From positions 1,302,001-1,366,000 of the forward strand of contig CP114117.1 in NCBI GenBank assembly GCA_029959195.1: a DNA stretch of 64,000 bases, in the 5' to 3' direction. This stretch comes from Dictyophora rubrovolvata (taxonomy: Eukaryota > Basidiomycota > Agaricomycetes > Phallales > Phallaceae). A program made the position numbers and the translations under genes. The notes beneath the pieces are model-generated. The model saw nothing but the letters and a program-made list of their open reading frames with translations, was not told the DNA's origin and ran no database searches. Numbering within the stretch: the stretch's first letter is position 1; the number at the start of each line of letters is the position of its first letter. Shown here piece after piece: positions 1 to 12,800 of the stretch.

Positions 1-3000
1 CGCCAGAGTGAGAAAGAACTGCTGTCCGACGCTTCGCATCCGTATGAGCTTGCTGGACTCTCACATTTGCGCAACGTGCTAAGTTACGAATTTCATATCC
101 ACGCAGATACAGCCGTCGAGTATATGCTGAATCACATTCGTCAAATTGGGTTTTTCGAACGTGTTGGTGAACAAACGGATTTATTCACTACCTCTGACGC
201 CACCAAAGATCCATTGTGCGCCTTTTCGTTACCCCTCGGATTGGATCTTTCAACTGGTGTGGAGACACTGGTTGTTGCTATTGAAGCCTGTTTGGAAGAT
301 ATAAATATAGCAGTCAACGAGTACGGCTTCCTCCTTTTAGCGCGACGATTTCCACCCACTGGTGCTGCATCCGATTATGCTCTTAGTCGACTTACGCGAA
401 TTTTGTTCTCGTGGATTATTTCAGAGGATGAAAGATTATTGATCCTTGCGCGAGACTACATCGGACGGGGTCTGCCTGGCGTACGTACATTATCAGAAAA
501 ACAGCCCTGGCCTCTTTCAGCATCATCCCCATCATCAACCTCCACATTTACAGCCGCAAGGTTGGGAAATGCCGCTGTGAATAGCGGAGGTGAATATCTT
601 TTTTGTAGACGACAGCTGCTCTACCGTCATGCTCTACCGTGGCTTGCGGTGGTTTATGAGCTTGATCCCGTCGCATATGCCAATTTCGTCTTTGAGTTTT
701 GTGTAGAAGTCGGCGAAAGGGCTGACTCAGCTCTCGTTGAAGATGTTTTGTTTGAAAAAGGAAACAAGGAATGGAAGGCTTTAGAGGTTGTGAGTTAAGT
801 TTTCTTTTTGGTCTACGGGCCTATTTTTACCTCTTATTTTGCTTAGGCATCGAAAACCCAGAGGGCCGAAGCAGCCTTCCGTTCTGTAATCAAGTTAATC
901 CAGGCGGGTGCACTATTGTCCACTTATGATCAAACCATACCAAGGTGGCTTGACTTATTCGTATCGCTCGAATCGGATAATGTAGGTATTCATATCTGGG
1001 CCCCATGACAGTACCGCTATTGATTCTTCCGTTTTTAAGAATATTCTGGCAGTCAAAGCCCTGTCTCGTCTTTTTCATCGAGATTATGAACATTCGCGAA
1101 GGTCATTGTCTATTCCGGAGCCCAACCCCTCCCAAGGCAGTAGTGGTTCCCCCGCTAACGATCCCTGGGCAGTAATCATGGATTCTATGAGCTCAGGTCT
1201 AGAAGGCTTCGAACGAGCTTCACGGTGGTTACGGGTAATGTCATGCTCTGGAGTGGATATTCCGGATGAAAATATGGGACGTATCCTTGAGCTTACGGTT
1301 GATTTCTCTGCACCTTTATCTCTTGTTGTCTTGTCCTTGGAGTCTATCGTAGTGTTCTCTTGGTCCAAACCCATCGGGGGAGACGGTTTAATAAACCAAC
1401 TCCTACATGTCTACCAAGTATGGGTTGACAGGATCATCGATGACATGAGAGATGGAGTGCGTGTAGATATGATGTGAGTGCCGGACATTTTTCTGTGTTC
1501 ATTTTGAGATTCACCATTTTCATGTTTGGCTTTATAGCGCAGACTTTTTGAGATACACTCTCGTTATGCATTTACTTTGGTACGGCTGCAGCCGAGAAGT
1601 AATCAAAGGAACTGGCTTAGTCTCCCCTGATCTTTTTCCTGCGATCTCTCAGCAGAGGTTAGTGAACTATGACTCGTTACTCTTTCTGTCACTTATTCCT
1701 CGCAGGCGAAGAGTCTACAGTCGTTATAATGCGGATTCTCACGTTTTGAATGCCGACCGTACGTTCATTAAGCTTCTGACCCGCATCGCTGTGAATGGAC
1801 CTGAAGATATATGCATCATCATTGCAAAGTTTCTGTCCGCCCTCGTTTCTGATTCTTCCCATATTGATTCTCAGGACATTGATAATTTTATCTTACAAAA
1901 TGGAAAGGCATTGGCTCAATGGTATACTTCAAAAAAATTTCCCTACACCCTTCTGCTGAAGTTTTACCTGTTTCCATATATAGCGCTTGGAGCTTTTACG
2001 GCCTCGAAACACCCGAAGCTAGCGTACTGCGTATTACTTTTCTTCTTCGGCTGTTAGTCGTGGAATCGCAGCCGTTGGAAAATGTACTGAATAACGAGCT
2101 AAGACTAGAGGACAAGTGGCAAGTGAGGTAATACAGGGAAGCTTTGGTGCTCGCTTGTTTTTCTCATGATTAAGCTATCAAGGTTCCAAGCTGCCGCTAA
2201 ACTCTTCCGAGTTTTGTTAGACGTTAATAGCCCGACCTTCGAGGTAGCTGGGAGGCAATGGGGACTTAGTGTCAGTGATTTCTTTATTCAGTTTTTCTCG
2301 TCGCTTTGGCTGGATCCTGCCGTAGGTTCTTAGTATTTATTCTTTATGGAAGTAACTCCATCACCTCCCATAGGAAGAAGTTCGGTTAGCCATCGACGCA
2401 TGGGCCCGGACCTTGTTACCTAGTCATTTACAAAAAATTACCGTGTGTTGGGACGAATATATGACCAAAACCCCTTTAGCGGATAGTATGAAACTAGTTG
2501 CTTCGTTGGTGCAACTTCACCCCCATTTTCCATCATGGCAAGGTAAATGTTGCTCTGTACATCTACTTCGTTACTCTGACAACTTCGTAGTTCTGTCATG
2601 GAGAACTATCACTGAAGTCTATAATCAAACGTACGAAGATGAAGCAGCTTACGGAGGCACAGTCGAACCGGGTGCTGTCGATGAGAACGTTGTGTCTTTG
2701 CGCGTGAGTAAGGATGAATACTTTATGTACATTTTTGACAAAGCCATTCTGTTCAAGTTGTCCCTAATCATACTCGGTCTTCAAATGCTCAATGAAAAGA
2801 TGAACATTTCATTGGACGAGCTCGTACAGATTAAGTTTATGACGGCTCGCTTTTTGGGTTTCTCTTCCGCTCGCCGAGTTCCCACTCCGAATGGGCAGCT
2901 CTTCTACGTACAGCTAGGAGATATATATGAGGTAAACGGATATGCGTGTAATGTAATTCAGCCATTGTTACGCCTGCTGGACACGTCCTATAAGCTTCGA

Positions 3001-5385
3001 CTACCGGCTCCTTTGTTAGGTCACTGGACTCAAGATTTTGAGGATGGACTTTTAGGGAATCTGTTCGTCGACATTATTCTCAAAATATGGGAGGATCCGC
3101 ATGCCGTGCAACAGCTCTCCTATGTCCCGACTCGAGGACTGCTGGAATCATTGGTTGTAATCATCGTTAAAGTAAGGCCTTCCTCATATGGACGTCTCGA
3201 TGTCTGATTCTTTCATCGACATGCAGCATGATTTGAGTAGTTCTATCCTTAAGCATCTTGACGAGCCGATGTGTACTGCAATCAAAACAGTGACCGACTT
3301 TGTTCTTCTGAATTCCAATTACGACATTCAACAATTATGCTTTGCCGTTTTATCTCTGTTTTTGAAAACATATCCGGTATTGGCCCTCAGGATTTTGTCG
3401 CAAGTAGAATTACTTGTTTTAGATGCTCTGGCTTTACTTTACTCCTCTCAGATACCAACTTAACGTCTTGTCTTCTTTATCCTCTTCCGAAGAGTACCTT
3501 CTCACCCGGACGAAAGAATTCATAGAAGCCGCGTTTGTGCAGTACGTCCCACGTCTCTTCGTATTCAGGCATGTCTTACGGTGTGTAGGTACGAGGTGGC
3601 TGGGCTGTTCTGGCTATTGTCCAAGGTAGGCGCGACGGTGCTAAGCTTGTCGTATTTGATTTAATTCTCTTACTAGTCTGGGCACATGGAAACCAACTTC
3701 TTGCATCTATTAACAACAGTGGGACTCAAGAACTCCGACGTGAAGAAAGAGAGTATTCATGATGCAATCCTTCGCGACACGCTCTCCCAGGTATCCGCTA
3801 ATATCACAGATCCGGTGGTGGCAAGTGCATTGCACAACCTAGAAAAATGTATAACGATGACCGAAGACCATTCTTATTCAGATGCAGTTGTTCAACGTGT
3901 GTGCCTGTTATTCAACTTTTATAGCCACATATCTTACTCTCGTAGATTTTTGTCTTCGACTGGCTACAATCGTTCGTCAAATCAACGATACGTCCCTCTT
4001 TGGGTCCAAAATCAGTTGGGATCCCAAGCCACTCTTATCAATAGCTATAACCATTTTTGAACGAAAGAATCCGCCATATTTTGTATGTGATTTTTCTACT
4101 TCAAAAATTGTCATTAATGCATCACAGGACATTCTAGAACACGTGGATTCCCTACTGCGAGCCTCGCTACCTAAATACGACATTTCGGCGAAAGTTTTAC
4201 TCAAGATTTATGATTGTACGCTTAAGCATGTCGAATATACCCCATGGACATCACGGCTTTGTCATACCATACTCGATGTCCTCTCTGATGCACTGAGGGG
4301 TAAAATTCGCATGTCATCTTCAAATCTCATCGCGACGATCGAAGTGAGTTTAGCGGCCGTCTTCATTTTTACCTTTGAATGCGGTTTACAGGTAGTAAAA
4401 AGTGCTGATGTCCAGCGGGATGCCCGATTTCAAGTCCCTACCCTAGTCCGGCTCGGAGTCGACGCAGTGTCGTACTTTTCTCTAGGACGTGAGGGGCCAT
4501 TCACTGCGTCAGATTTCCAAGGATACGTCGCGGTAGCCAAGTTAATTCTGTCAGTCACTAACATCAATTCTTCATTTATCGGACAAGTTATGTCAGGCGA
4601 TAACAAAAATCCTCCATCAATACGCGTCTGGAATCTCTTGACATTAGCGACCTTAGAACATTCCGATCCTGTTGTAGCGTGGAAGTTGTTCGAGCTTCTT
4701 CCCACTTTCTCATTCCTTCATACTATCACCTTACGTTTCGCAAACCAAGGTCATTATGATCACTCGGCTTTGGCTGTTAATCATGCTTTTGCGTCCGTGA
4801 AACTTTGGTTATTATTAGCTCGTGTTTGTCATAAAACTACGAAACTGGATCGAAGGAACGAGGAATCTGATAGGGCCGAAAGACAAGTGTGGAACGCGTT
4901 ATGGCCACCATTCGAAAGTTTGCTTGTTCAAACATCGGACAGCCCGAATGGAGAAGCGCCGGTAGGTGGTTTCGTTTCCTGAGATACTTTCTTAGTCTTT
5001 TGATAATTGGTTATAGCCACTACTGACCTTTGTGCGGGGTTGTGTCACGGACCTAATCTTGTTCGTCCGACAAGCACACTCGGTGGCTGCGTTCGATTCT
5101 TCTTCTCATATTTCGATCTTAAAAACCTTGCGCGCTAACGAATTTGGAGGAAAAGTGAGCAACCGATATTACGCGAGTCTGTCATTAAACTTAAAGAAAT
5201 TTTTTCCCTAGTTCAACCGAGCTTTGCGCAGTATATCTGAACCACCTTTGGAAACGGATTTTGAAACCCTCCGAAGTCAGGTAGCAAGCGATGTTTTTAC
5301 GGCTGAGAAACTACACGCTGTGGATGCCATTCGTCAAGGCCTTGAGAGGCGAAGAGAGAATATCAGTGGCGGCAGAACAGTTTGA
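1..5385 (+). CDS. Large helical-repeat protein, UNC80-like candidate (5' end outside window)
   Basis: An open frame runs in from the left edge and continues through many short introns to a TGA at 5383-5385, ending in ...RRENISGGRTV. About 1,500 codons are visible. They are leucine-rich and look all-helical, as in HEAT/ARM-type scaffolds, and I see no catalytic motif. Segments such as WDEYMTKTPLADS (about 2450-2495) and the stretch after LVQIKFMTARFLGF (about 2820-2865) resemble, from memory, fungal proteins annotated with an UNC80 C-terminal domain. In animals UNC80 is a subunit of the NALCN cation channel; fungi have the related channel Cch1. That assignment is tentative. That the region codes is clear from the long frames and well-formed introns (for example GTGAGT...CAG and GTATGT...TAG types). 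The stop lies 58 bp from the convergent kinesin-5 stop. Confidence 0.6.
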
Positions 5386-5387
5386 AA

Positions 5388-5395
5388 TGTATATA
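5388..5395 (+). promoter_or_regulatory. Possible Pumilio-type RNA element in 3' UTR
   Basis: The octamer TGTATATA starts two bases after the stop codon of the large helical-repeat gene and fits the UGUANAUA pattern expected for the PUF protein encoded at 28203-31332. The surrounding 3' region is AT-rich, so chance is a real alternative. Confidence 0.2.
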
Positions 5396-5443
5396 TAATA
5401 CAAGTGTGATACAAATATATAATACTAATGGTTCTAGTGTCAC

Positions 5444-8400
5444 TCAGCGTCGCCGTCTCGACCTTGTACGCGGTACATTGATTGGGTGTTCTTTCAGCGG
5501 GTCTAGCCGTTGAGGGATAGGTTTCCGTGTACCAGCCGGCAAAAGTTCATCGTTGGTTGAAAGATCATCCTCTGATATCACTGTTCTTTCGTTGATGCTT
5601 TCTTTCTTCACTGAAATCTCATCTACCTCTAAAGATCCTAAGGCAGACTGAACTGACATCTCTGAAGTTTGAGTGTCAAACCCTTCCTGTTGTGTGCACA
5701 ATATGTTTTCTCTGGACCCAGTTGTCGACCAGCCTGCGGGGTATTGCCAAGCTTTCTTAACAGGAGTGGAGCCGGTCGATTTATCCAGCTTGGTCCCCTT
5801 AACGAGGAGCTCTTGCAACCTTCCTTTCATCTGCGCCATTTGCGCCATTGTTTCATCAATCTGAATTGTTGTCGTGGCATCATCTTCACCTATCTGTAAA
5901 GATATATTAGTTTAAGCTTTCTTTTTGAGGGATCGAAATACCTTATCCTGGAGTAAACCCAGTTCGTCACGAAGTTTCTCCGAGAGTATTGACCATCCAG
6001 TCTGAAGTGACTCCATTCGTCGTTGACTTTGAGTCTGTAGGGCATCGCAGACCTCAATCCTGGCACGCTTCACTTGTCTCGCTTGGTCGAAAGCTGCGAT
6101 AAAATGGATATGAGCACTTGTCTCATTAGAATATGAAGATATCCTCACCTTCTTCAGCAGAGGAGGAGATATCTCTTGCATGTTTGTTCACACTGGCGGT
6201 CTCATATGAAACAGCGACAGTCAACTGTTCCTCCAATTTCGGTAAACTGTTTTCGAACGAATCCATGAGAGTTGCCGAAGCCTGCAATAAAAGAAAACTA
6301 AATATTTAATGAGGATATAGAAGATGGATTTAGACACGCCTCTTCGAAAGTCTCTTGAGTCTTCAAGCCATTCCTTTGATGATGACTCAAGGAATTTTGC
6401 CAATTGCTATGTATGTTAGAGCTCGCTTGTGCATTGTCATCGCTATTTTTCAACGAAGCCAAGACAGCAGCTTCTCTTTGCGCAGCATTGTTTTGGATCT
6501 CTACAATCGCCTCCCGCAGACCATGATCTCTTTCTTCAACAAAATCTCCTAATAAACCTGATATACGCTGTACAAGTTCGCTTCGAGCCCGATCAGCTCT
6601 AGTTCTTTCTACTTGAAGTAATCGACTGAGAACTTTGTTCTGGCTTTTAAGACATTGCATCTGTAGAACCAAATGTTAATACATGTTCATCAAGTAATAA
6701 GAAAATCACAAACTTCAGAATTGCTGTTTTCTGTCAAGATCCTTCGCATATCCAAGAAGAGTTCGCTTTCTTCTTGCGAATATTTTCTCGCTTCCGACAC
6801 GACTGTGTTCAATGTTTCAACTATTGAACTCATAGACTGATTCATGTCATCAGTAATCCTCGAGCCAGAGCTTTGAAAGTCTTGGCGAAAGGAAACTAAT
6901 TGGGAAATAAAATCTCGGGACCAGGCGTTGAAGTTTTCGATCATCCTGGCACTGACAGCTTGTAGCGTTGCACGAAGCGAGTTGATGGTACTGTCGATTG
7001 TAGTTTCATCATCGTGGAGAGTTGCCAGGGAGGTTCTGAGATGACTGAGTTCTTCGTTAGCAATATTTTTCTGTGACTCTAATACCTACAAGCCTCGATT
7101 GATTGTTCTGAATTAAAATTCAATATGAGGACGCACTTGATTCTGGGTGGTCGAGAAATGTTGAAGGATATCGTTTAATTCAACACCGGTCTCCTCTCGT
7201 TTAGTCGCAAACTCTCGTAAATTCGCGTTGATATCAGTGAGACTATCTTGAAGGGATTTCCCATAATTTACTACAACCTGGACGTTGGCTTCAGCTGCTG
7301 CTGACCTTCGACTTAGCTTTGCGAAAAGGCTATCGATATCCGTTGTTGTTTGATCGAGAGTTAGTTTGAGAGAAGTTGCAACCTTGTTTAGATTTTCTTC
7401 GGATTCTTGATGTGCTTCTCGTACAATGATTTCTTCTTGAAGTTGATGGCGTGTATGATCCAAGCGTTTTGAAATCGATTCCAAATTGTGTTCTGTGGTC
7501 CTTAATGTTTCTCGAGTTTCAGCGAGCTCATTTTCATGTTTCACGAGTAATGAAACAGTTTGTTCAAATTCTTCCCGTACGGCTTTCATCTCCGCCTCGG
7601 TGGAGGCGATCTGCCGTTTGGTTTCCTCGTAAAGAGCCTGGCGCTCTTCGTTTTCTGTCCACATTTGGTTCCATGAGTCTTGGGAGAAGTATATGCCATT
7701 CATCTCTCTGGCAGAAACAAGGTCCCCTTTGAGCCGTTCTATCTCGGAAACATACTCCTTGAGAAGTGCATTTTTTGTTAGACGTTGATTAACTTCGGGC
7801 TTGTTTCGGATGCTTTTTGCTCGTAAGGCATATTCCAGGGTAGACAAAGTTTCTTCCAGATTGGACCTTACCGGCGAAATCGTAGCAATGATACAGGTCT
7901 TCGTGCGCCCCCCTAAGGAATCTTGAAGTAAACGCGTCAGTTTAGCTTCACTAAATAAAAGAAACAGATGAGTGAGCTTATTGATGCCCAAAAGACGTTA
8001 CAAACCGATACGGTACATGTGGTGACTTATCCACCAAAGCATTTATTACCCGTCCCAGTGTGAGAAGACTTTGATTGATCATGCCAGCTTCTCGGGCTCG
8101 TTTATTTTCGGCACCTGATCTTCCTATGTTCTCCGAACCTGCTAGATCGACAAGGTATAACTTCCCAACTTTCAGTAGATCATCACCGAGGGAGGACGTT
8201 TCTTTCGAGTGAACAGTAATTGAGAATATTGAATGAGACCGGCTGCGCAGGATTTGAGTTATTTATTTATTAATAAGATGCAATCGGGCTACCTTGAGTG
8301 ATCATTGAATTTTGTCGCGGCGATCTGTCTCCTTTGGCTACCTTTTGTTAAAAGAGCAATTGCATCAGCTGCATTCTTGACAGGAAACTCTTCAAGGCCT

Positions 8401-9246
8401 TGTATAAAAACCCCTCGCTTTGAATTATCATCGAAAAGTTTCAGCTGGTTCGGTTGTTGGTTGGGCCCAGAGGTTGCGGACTGTGAGTTCTTCTGGGGAG
8501 AGGTCGGTTCAGGTGCAAGTAAGTCTCGCAACTCCTCGTTATATATCTCTATAAAAGAGAGCTTGACGCTATAATCTGGGACATTCTTCTCCAGATGTTG
8601 GAATAATTTGATGAGGACTCGGGGTGTCATCCCGGAATTAGGTGAAGGATTTCCCAAGCGTGTTAGTGTGAGGTCACCCTGCATTGTATACCTAGAGGTA
8701 AAGAAAACATTAGACTTCAATAAAGACAAGAAATACAGTCGCTGACGTCTTCCCGGTTCCCGTCTGCCCGTACGCAAATAACGTGCAGTTGTACCCATTC
8801 AAAACCTGGTCCAGCAATGGGGCTACTACTTCGTTGTAGATTAGATTTTGGTCTGCCTCTGGGCCGAATACGCAATCAAAGGGGTAGCAGCGAGTTGGAG
8901 GAAGGGTAACAACTCCAAAGGAAGAGATGCTCGTCCCAGTTTCGATTATTACTTCTTGACCCTGTGGTCCCGACGTTGCAACGATGACGGGAGACCCTTC
9001 CTGAACTTCTCTTTCAGAGCGTCGCCTGCAACGAACCACTACCTGGATGTTAGATTTATCCCCTTCAACTTCACTTGCTTTAAACGGTTTGCTCCTTGGA
9101 GGGGAAGCGGGACGTGATGACTGCGCTACATTCTCCTCGGATAGATGTTTCATCAGTGCAGATCTCGGCCTTTGATTCTTAATTGCTGTAGAGGATGGCA
9201 CATTTCCCCGACGGGATGCCGCTGCAGAGGGAGGACGCGAGTTCAT
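5444..9246 (-). CDS. bimC: Kinesin-5 (BimC/Cut7/Eg5-type) mitotic motor
   Basis: This is a plus-end-directed microtubule motor of the bipolar kinesin-5 family, which slides spindle microtubules apart in mitosis. The N-terminal motor domain opens with IQVVVRCR and has the P-loop GQTGTGKT, switch I (SRSHSIF), switch II (LVDLAGSE) and the family insert region after LLAPEP. A neck and long coiled coil follow (about 5900-7900). Near the C-terminus the segment [10 protein letters not shown] is the BimC box, whose Thr-Pro-x-Lys core is the conserved CDK1 site that targets these motors to the spindle. The start was set at the ATG (9244-9246, MNSRPPSAA) and not at an in-frame ATG at 9399, because the upstream stretch would run almost to the DPM2 stop and does not look like a kinesin N-terminus. 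Several short introns are present. The protein should be roughly 1,100 residues, usual for the family. Confidence 0.95.
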
Positions 9247-9406
9247 AGTTACAGTGTGCACGAGACACGAGGAAGAATTCAACACGCTGGGAATGCGAAG
9301 GATCACGTGACAAGGACGCGACACGGTTTCAAACTCAGCACGAGTCAGTGGATCCATTAATTGCTCATACAAATCTACATACTCATTTGGAACTTTCAAA
9401 GGATAA

Positions 9407-9798
9407 TTATGCGGCTTTGTGTGTTAATTTTCCCTTCTTTTTCGCCTTAGCGCTTTCTTTGATCATCACGGTACCAACAAATAAGCCCACTACTGCAAGC
9501 CCGACGACTAGTAATAGCGCAGGTATTCGAATGGCCCATTCTCGCGGAGGGAACAATTCATGTACGGGATGTGTAGGCGGGAAGAACGGCTGAAACAGCA
9601 GAAACGGATGTTAGAACAAAAGGATAATAAAAAGCCTAATCTGAAGATACGTGCAAGGAGTATTGCCCAAATGGTATAATAGAGAAATGTGACCAACGCC
9701 GTTGTAAGCATCAGTCCTCCAAGTGCTTTATCACTCAAGGCCTGAAGTAAACCTGTTAGAACATTTCTGTGCATACTCAAAGAAAGCAGACCAGCCAT
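9407..9798 (-). CDS. DPM2: Dolichol-phosphate mannose synthase regulatory subunit DPM2
   Basis: DPM2 is a small ER membrane protein that stabilises dolichol-phosphate-mannose synthase, which supplies mannose for N-glycans, O-mannosylation and GPI anchors. There are two exons, 9798-9655 and 9589-9407, giving 108 residues. Two membrane spans are visible (around LMLTTALVTFLYYTIWAILL and ALLLVVGLAVVGLFVG), joined by the conserved loop PFFPP...HELFPPREWAIRIP, which matches the human loop in spacing, and a lysine-rich tail follows. The reading frame is kept only if the intron begins with GC (GCACGT) and ends with CAG; no GT donor restores the ...AILL|PFF... join. The N-terminus is about 20 residues longer than in animal DPM2, so a later start is possible. 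It shares an 88-bp divergent promoter with TRS120. Confidence 0.9.
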
Positions 9799-9886
9799 TT
9801 CTATTCCACGTCGTCGTCGTCGTCGTGTTTTGAATTAGGTATTAGCGCTCGTCAATAGACGCCCGGTAACCTTCCTAAAGCTGGCA
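9799..9886. promoter_or_regulatory. Short divergent promoter, DPM2 / TRS120
   Basis: Only 88 bp separate the start codons of two genes facing away from each other. The gap holds six CGT repeats (9809-9826) and no clear TATA box. Both 5' UTRs and both core promoters must fit here or overlap the neighbouring gene. Confidence 0.5.
9809..9826 (+). repeat. (CGT)6 microsatellite
   Basis: Six perfect CGT units lie in the divergent promoter between DPM2 and TRS120. Confidence 0.9.
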
Positions 9887-12800
9887 ATGGACTATGCGCC
9901 ATTTGCGTCTCAGTGTCATATACGAATACTGACTATTCCCATAGGCAACATCTCCCAGACTTCTTATGACAAATGGACAAGAACAATCCATAGCTTTCAG
10001 ACTGTCCGGCTGGAAGACATTGCACCTAATAAACGAGACGAACACGGTTAGTGGTACATATGCCTTGTAGACCTCGCTTCTAACAGTGAAACGTAGCACG
10101 TTTTATGCCTCCTCCATTGTCAAAAGGCTTCCTGCATCTTCAATATACATCATATCCTCCTTCAACATGGCAGGCTCCCTTGACTCTATTTCGACCTTCA
10201 GAATTCCCTCTAGGAATAATTGGCATTGCAGAGAGTTCCTCTAAGATCACGGACATACAATCTCAATTTAACGCTGAGATTGCCCAGCTTTTCCCTTCTC
10301 ATCCCTTGTTTCCTCTGTCACAAAACTGCTATCTTTTCGAAGATGAGAACGGTGCCAATCCCGTCGTTGAGTCCGAAATACCTCCTGGGATAGTGGTTAT
10401 TCCTAAAATTATGGGCCATAAAAACATATACATTGGAACGCTTATAGCTGAGCTTTGCTCTAGTATTCTTGCTGAATTCTCTAATATAGTAAGTGACCAG
10501 CAATACTTTCCTTTCCGCTGGACGTGATCATCAGCTCAGGCTAAAGCCGTCGAATCGAGTCTGGGGATGGAGATGATCAATATAGGCTTTTTTCCAGTTA
10601 TTACGGGATTGAGCGAAAGTCGAGATAGCAATTGTGAGTTTAGCTGTATTCTCGGCCCTAAATGTGTTTGACACCTCCAAAAAGTACGGAAAGATAAGAC
10701 TGCTCGACCAATGTCAATATTGACACGGAACTTCACACTAATCCCGCCGGGTTCGTCGACCTCCTCTATTAAACGTCCCAGTGCTACGAATATACCTCCT
10801 ACCGGCAGGCTTTTCAAATTCCTAGGCGACTTATTTCTCCTAGCTGGCAGGGGTTCTGATGCTATTGTTTGGTGAGTATGTGGTTGTTGAAACCAAAACT
10901 CGTGACCTACAGTGATTTAGGTACGAAAAATCTATATCTGTATTATCCAAAGCACCCGAAGACACCATCTGGCAGGCATCAGCTATAGAAGGGTTGTGTG
11001 TCGGTCAGTTCCTGGACAACTGGGGTACATCCAATAAACCAGTACATCGAGGCCTTCTAATCAACGCTGCTTATTCTAATCTCCTTTTTTTAGGATCAAA
11101 AAGAAATATGGCTTGATTTATCGGAAAAGCTCTCTCAAGCTTCTACTTTATACTCTCGGGCCTCGCTCGGGTCCATGACAGCATCATCACAACTTGACGC
11201 AACTCTGATAACTTATTTATACACCTCTTGCGTCTGCAGACATGTTTCTCTTCTATTCTCTGTTCGGGGATCAAAAGGATGGGGAGTAGAGACATTTAAT
11301 ACCCTTCTTCATGGACGCACTTGGCCCTCTGTAATTCAACCCAATATCCGTCAGAAAGCTCCGATCTCCGTGAATGGTATCACTTGTACACAAATTTCCA
11401 CTCTTTTAGCCCAAGCTCATGGTCCTTTTCTATTGCATTTGGAGCCTTACGATCGTATTCGGCTTTTACGATTTATGGCAACTATTTACTCCGCTATCGG
11501 CTTTCACAGAAAGGAGGTTTACGTTCTCAGAGAATTGTTAAGTGCCATTATGGACACGTTGGTGACTAGTCGGGAAGAAACACTCAAAGCTTCCAAAAGT
11601 CCCAGAGACGAGGCAAACAATTTCCTTAAAGAATCGGGTAATATGGCCTTCCGGACACTCGAAAGCCCTCAAGGAAATGATAGTCTCATTCGCTTGGAAA
11701 AGTATATATGCGAAATCTATGGCATTGATCTGACTTCGGTGAAACTGCTGGGGATTTCGCCTGACGAGCCGGTTCAGGGTGATAAACTCAACACCTCGCC
11801 AGATTCTTATCCCTTGCAATATGGTTGGGCCGACTTGCAATTAGGAATCGTAAGAGAAGCTGTCGCCGTTGCAGAGGCCCTACCAGGTAATAACTTTTTT
11901 TTCATTCAAATGTTATCTCGGCTTAATTGCTTAGATTATGCTGCCGTTGCCCAATTTGATCTCTCTGCCCTCAAGATTTTGAACGACGTATTGAGCTCAC
12001 AGGATCAAAACTATCTATATTCCAGCTCTACTCGAGCTTTTCTCACCGCTCGTCGAAGAGGCGATGACAGACGAGTAGAATATTGGGCACAAAATCCGGT
12101 CATTAAAATTGAAATCAATCCGTGAGCATTTATTACATTCAATCTTATTTTCATTTTTTTTACGTCTACTTGCTTTAGGCTACCTTTTGCCCGCATGCCT
12201 CTAAGACATCAAGCTAGACAGCTAGCCTCTTTAGATGAAAATAACACTTCCACTGCACGGAGGGATAATTTTATTTATGACCCTCGCTTAGTTTCGTCTA
12301 AGTCCAGAAGTCAGGTACATCTTAGCTTAGGAAAACTTCCAGCTTTACCCTCACGCTACTTGGCAGATACTGGTGGTACAAAACGAACCAGTAGAACTTC
12401 TAGTAACTCTAAAAAATCCCTATGCTTTTGACTTTGAACTTCAAAGTCTTTCTTTAAGGCAAGTCTAAATTTTGAGACACAAAACCGCGTTCATTTCAAT
12501 TCTCGTACAGCACCGCAGGCGTTCCTTTTGATATGGAGTCAATATCCATCTCCATCCCATCTCATTCCGCTCAAACTAAGCAAATTATCATTACCCCGGT
12601 TCAATCCGGAGAACTGGTCTTGAAAGGTTGCGTCGTCCAGACGCCCAATGGTTTGCCACACGAATTCTTATTACCGGTATCAACGCCAGAGGATCGGGCT
12701 GCGAAGGAGATATATCGAAGCAAATGGACCGCAGAGGCTATCAGAATCAAAGAAACCGGCCTTGATGCTCGTTCTTGGCTACGACAACAACGGCTATCAG

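Noticed and set aside
9247-9399. In-frame N-terminal extension of kinesin-5 starting at 9399
   Set aside because: It has no kinesin-like sequence, and its start is only 7 bp from the DPM2 stop, leaving no room for a promoter. The ATG at 9244-9246 gives a normal fungal kinesin-5 N-terminus.
9875-10099. 74-codon minus-strand ORF
   Set aside because: It lies across exon 1 and the first intron of TRS120 on the other strand, has no intron signals or family match, and is a shadow.
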